Source: DASXMT01 sp035569695 (GTDB lineage: Bacteria; Actinomycetota; Acidimicrobiia; Acidimicrobiales; RAAP-2). Taken from it: DNA of 5,040 bases. Of this stretch, positions 4,681 through 5,040 are shown piece after piece; the stretch's first letter is position 1; each line of letters begins with the position of its first letter. Under the pieces are notes generated by a model. It saw only the letters and a program-made list of their open reading frames with translations, did no database searches and was not told the DNA's origin. The position numbers were made by a program, and so were the translations under genes. Where the stretch lies: NCBI GenBank assembly GCA_035569695.1, contig DATMMO010000269.1, positions 1 to 5,040 on the forward strand, in the 5' to 3' direction.

Positions 4681-4755
4681 GTGACCGGGCAGAACATGAG
4701 TGAGGGGATACGGAGAACGCCAGTACCTGTTCCCGGTGTCGCCGGTGCGCCATGA
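4681..4755 (+). CDS. Putative 24-residue leader ORF translationally coupled to the P450
   Basis: A GTG at 4681 is preceded by GGGGAGG (4668-4674) with a 6-base spacer, the best Shine-Dalgarno on this side of the window. The frame reads MTGQNMSEGI, then a Pro/Val/Gly-rich tail (RRTPVPVPGVAGAP), and stops at TGA 4753-4755, overlapping the P450 ATG as ATGA. The P450 start has no Shine-Dalgarno of its own, so ribosomes ending this ORF could re-initiate there. No family is recognised and the peptide may be irrelevant in itself. The composition does not show a run of one amino acid, so it is not a classical attenuator. The alternative is that it is a chance ORF. Confidence 0.45.
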   Translation: MTGQNMSEGIRRTPVPVPGVAGAP

Positions 4756-5040
4756 CCGACACCGAACTTGGTGACCTGAACTATTTCCGCGACCCGGAGC
4801 TGTACCAGGATCCATACCCGTACTACGAGTGGTTGCGAGACCATGGCCCGGTATGGGCTAGCCCACGGGGCGTCGTCTTCGTCACCGGCTATGACGAGGC
4901 GGTCGCCATCTATCACGACCAGGCGACGTGGTCGAACTGCAACACGGTGGCCGGCCCGTTCACCAAGATGTCCTGTCCCCTTGAGGGCGACGACATCTCC
5001 GACATCATCGAACAGTGCCGCCACGAGCTGCCCTTCAGCG
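4752..5040 (+). CDS. Cytochrome P450, N-terminal part (3' end outside window)
   Basis: From ATG 4752 the frame is open to the window edge, giving 96 residues. The region DPELYQDPYPYYEWLRDHGPV (about 14-34) is the characteristic start of soluble bacterial P450s (D-P-Y-P-x-Y-x-x-L-R-x-x-G-P-V), followed by VVFVTGYDEAVAIYHDQATWSN (about 41-62), the beta1/B-helix stretch. A later segment PLEGDDISDIIEQCRHELPF is like actinobacterial and proteobacterial CYPs that hydroxylate lipids or terpenoids. The I-helix, ExxR and haem-Cys motifs lie beyond the window, so integrity cannot be judged. The start is fixed by an in-frame stop at 4701-4703 and no other start codon between. It lacks a Shine-Dalgarno but overlaps the leader ORF stop by ATGA. 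It would act in the cytoplasm with a ferredoxin partner. The substrate is unknown; a role near acyl-CoA catabolism is inferred from position only. Confidence 0.88.
   Translation, partial: MTDTELGDLNYFRDPELYQDPYPYYEWLRDHGPVWASPRGVVFVTGYDEAVAIYHDQATWSNCNTVAGPFTKMSCPLEGDDISDIIEQCRHELPFS

Noticed and set aside
1..5040. CRISPR array, tRNA or rRNA gene, insertion sequence, attachment site
   Set aside because: I saw no regularly spaced direct repeats, no tRNA cloverleaf or rRNA-like sequence, and no transposase or terminal repeats of an insertion element in the window.

Overview
The window is high-GC DNA, about 70% or more G+C in the transporter and acyl-CoA dehydrogenase genes and nearer 57-60% in the middle. 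It uses GTG starts, ATGA stop/start overlaps and Shine-Dalgarno sites. Gene content (Liv-type ABC ATPases, TetR regulator, 3-hydroxyacyl-CoA dehydrogenase, acyl-CoA dehydrogenase, cytochrome P450) is typical of Actinomycetota. An Acidimicrobiia- or Mycobacteriales-like lineage is my inference; no marker gene fixes it.

Layout. (1) 1-1289, plus strand: the 3' part of livG followed by a complete livF, joined by an ATGA overlap. These are the two ATPases of a branched-chain amino acid-type (HAAT) ABC importer whose permeases and binding protein would lie to the left. (2) 1290-1349: a short convergent gap with two small hairpins. (3) 1350-1979, minus strand: a TetR-family repressor, with an operator-like palindrome just upstream of its start. 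(4) 2083-2943, minus strand: a 3-hydroxybutyryl-CoA (3-hydroxyacyl-CoA) dehydrogenase. (5) 2944-3270: a 327-base intergenic stretch. It holds a convincing sigma70-like promoter for hbd overlapped by inverted repeats, an unusual 35-bp near-perfect palindrome in the presumed hbd leader, and a hairpin behind the next gene. (6) 3271-4458, minus strand: an acyl-CoA dehydrogenase with a strong ribosome binding site. (7) 4459-4751: about 290 bases without a full gene. They contain a short remnant resembling the N-terminus of an AMP-forming acyl-CoA synthetase, a putative promoter, and a 24-codon leader ORF with a near-ideal Shine-Dalgarno that ends in an ATGA overlap with the next gene. (8) 4752 to the window end, plus strand: the N-terminal part of a cytochrome P450.

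Together the two minus-strand enzymes supply steps 1 and 3 of a beta-oxidation cycle; hydratase and thiolase are not in the window. The acyl-CoA ligase remnant points to an earlier divergent ligase/dehydrogenase pair that has decayed. The TetR protein is a plausible local regulator of the acyl-CoA genes, and the LivFG importer and P450 may belong to the same catabolic neighbourhood. No wholly new system is evident. The most interesting material is regulatory: the P450 leader ORF, the hbd palindrome and promoter cluster, and the gene remnant.
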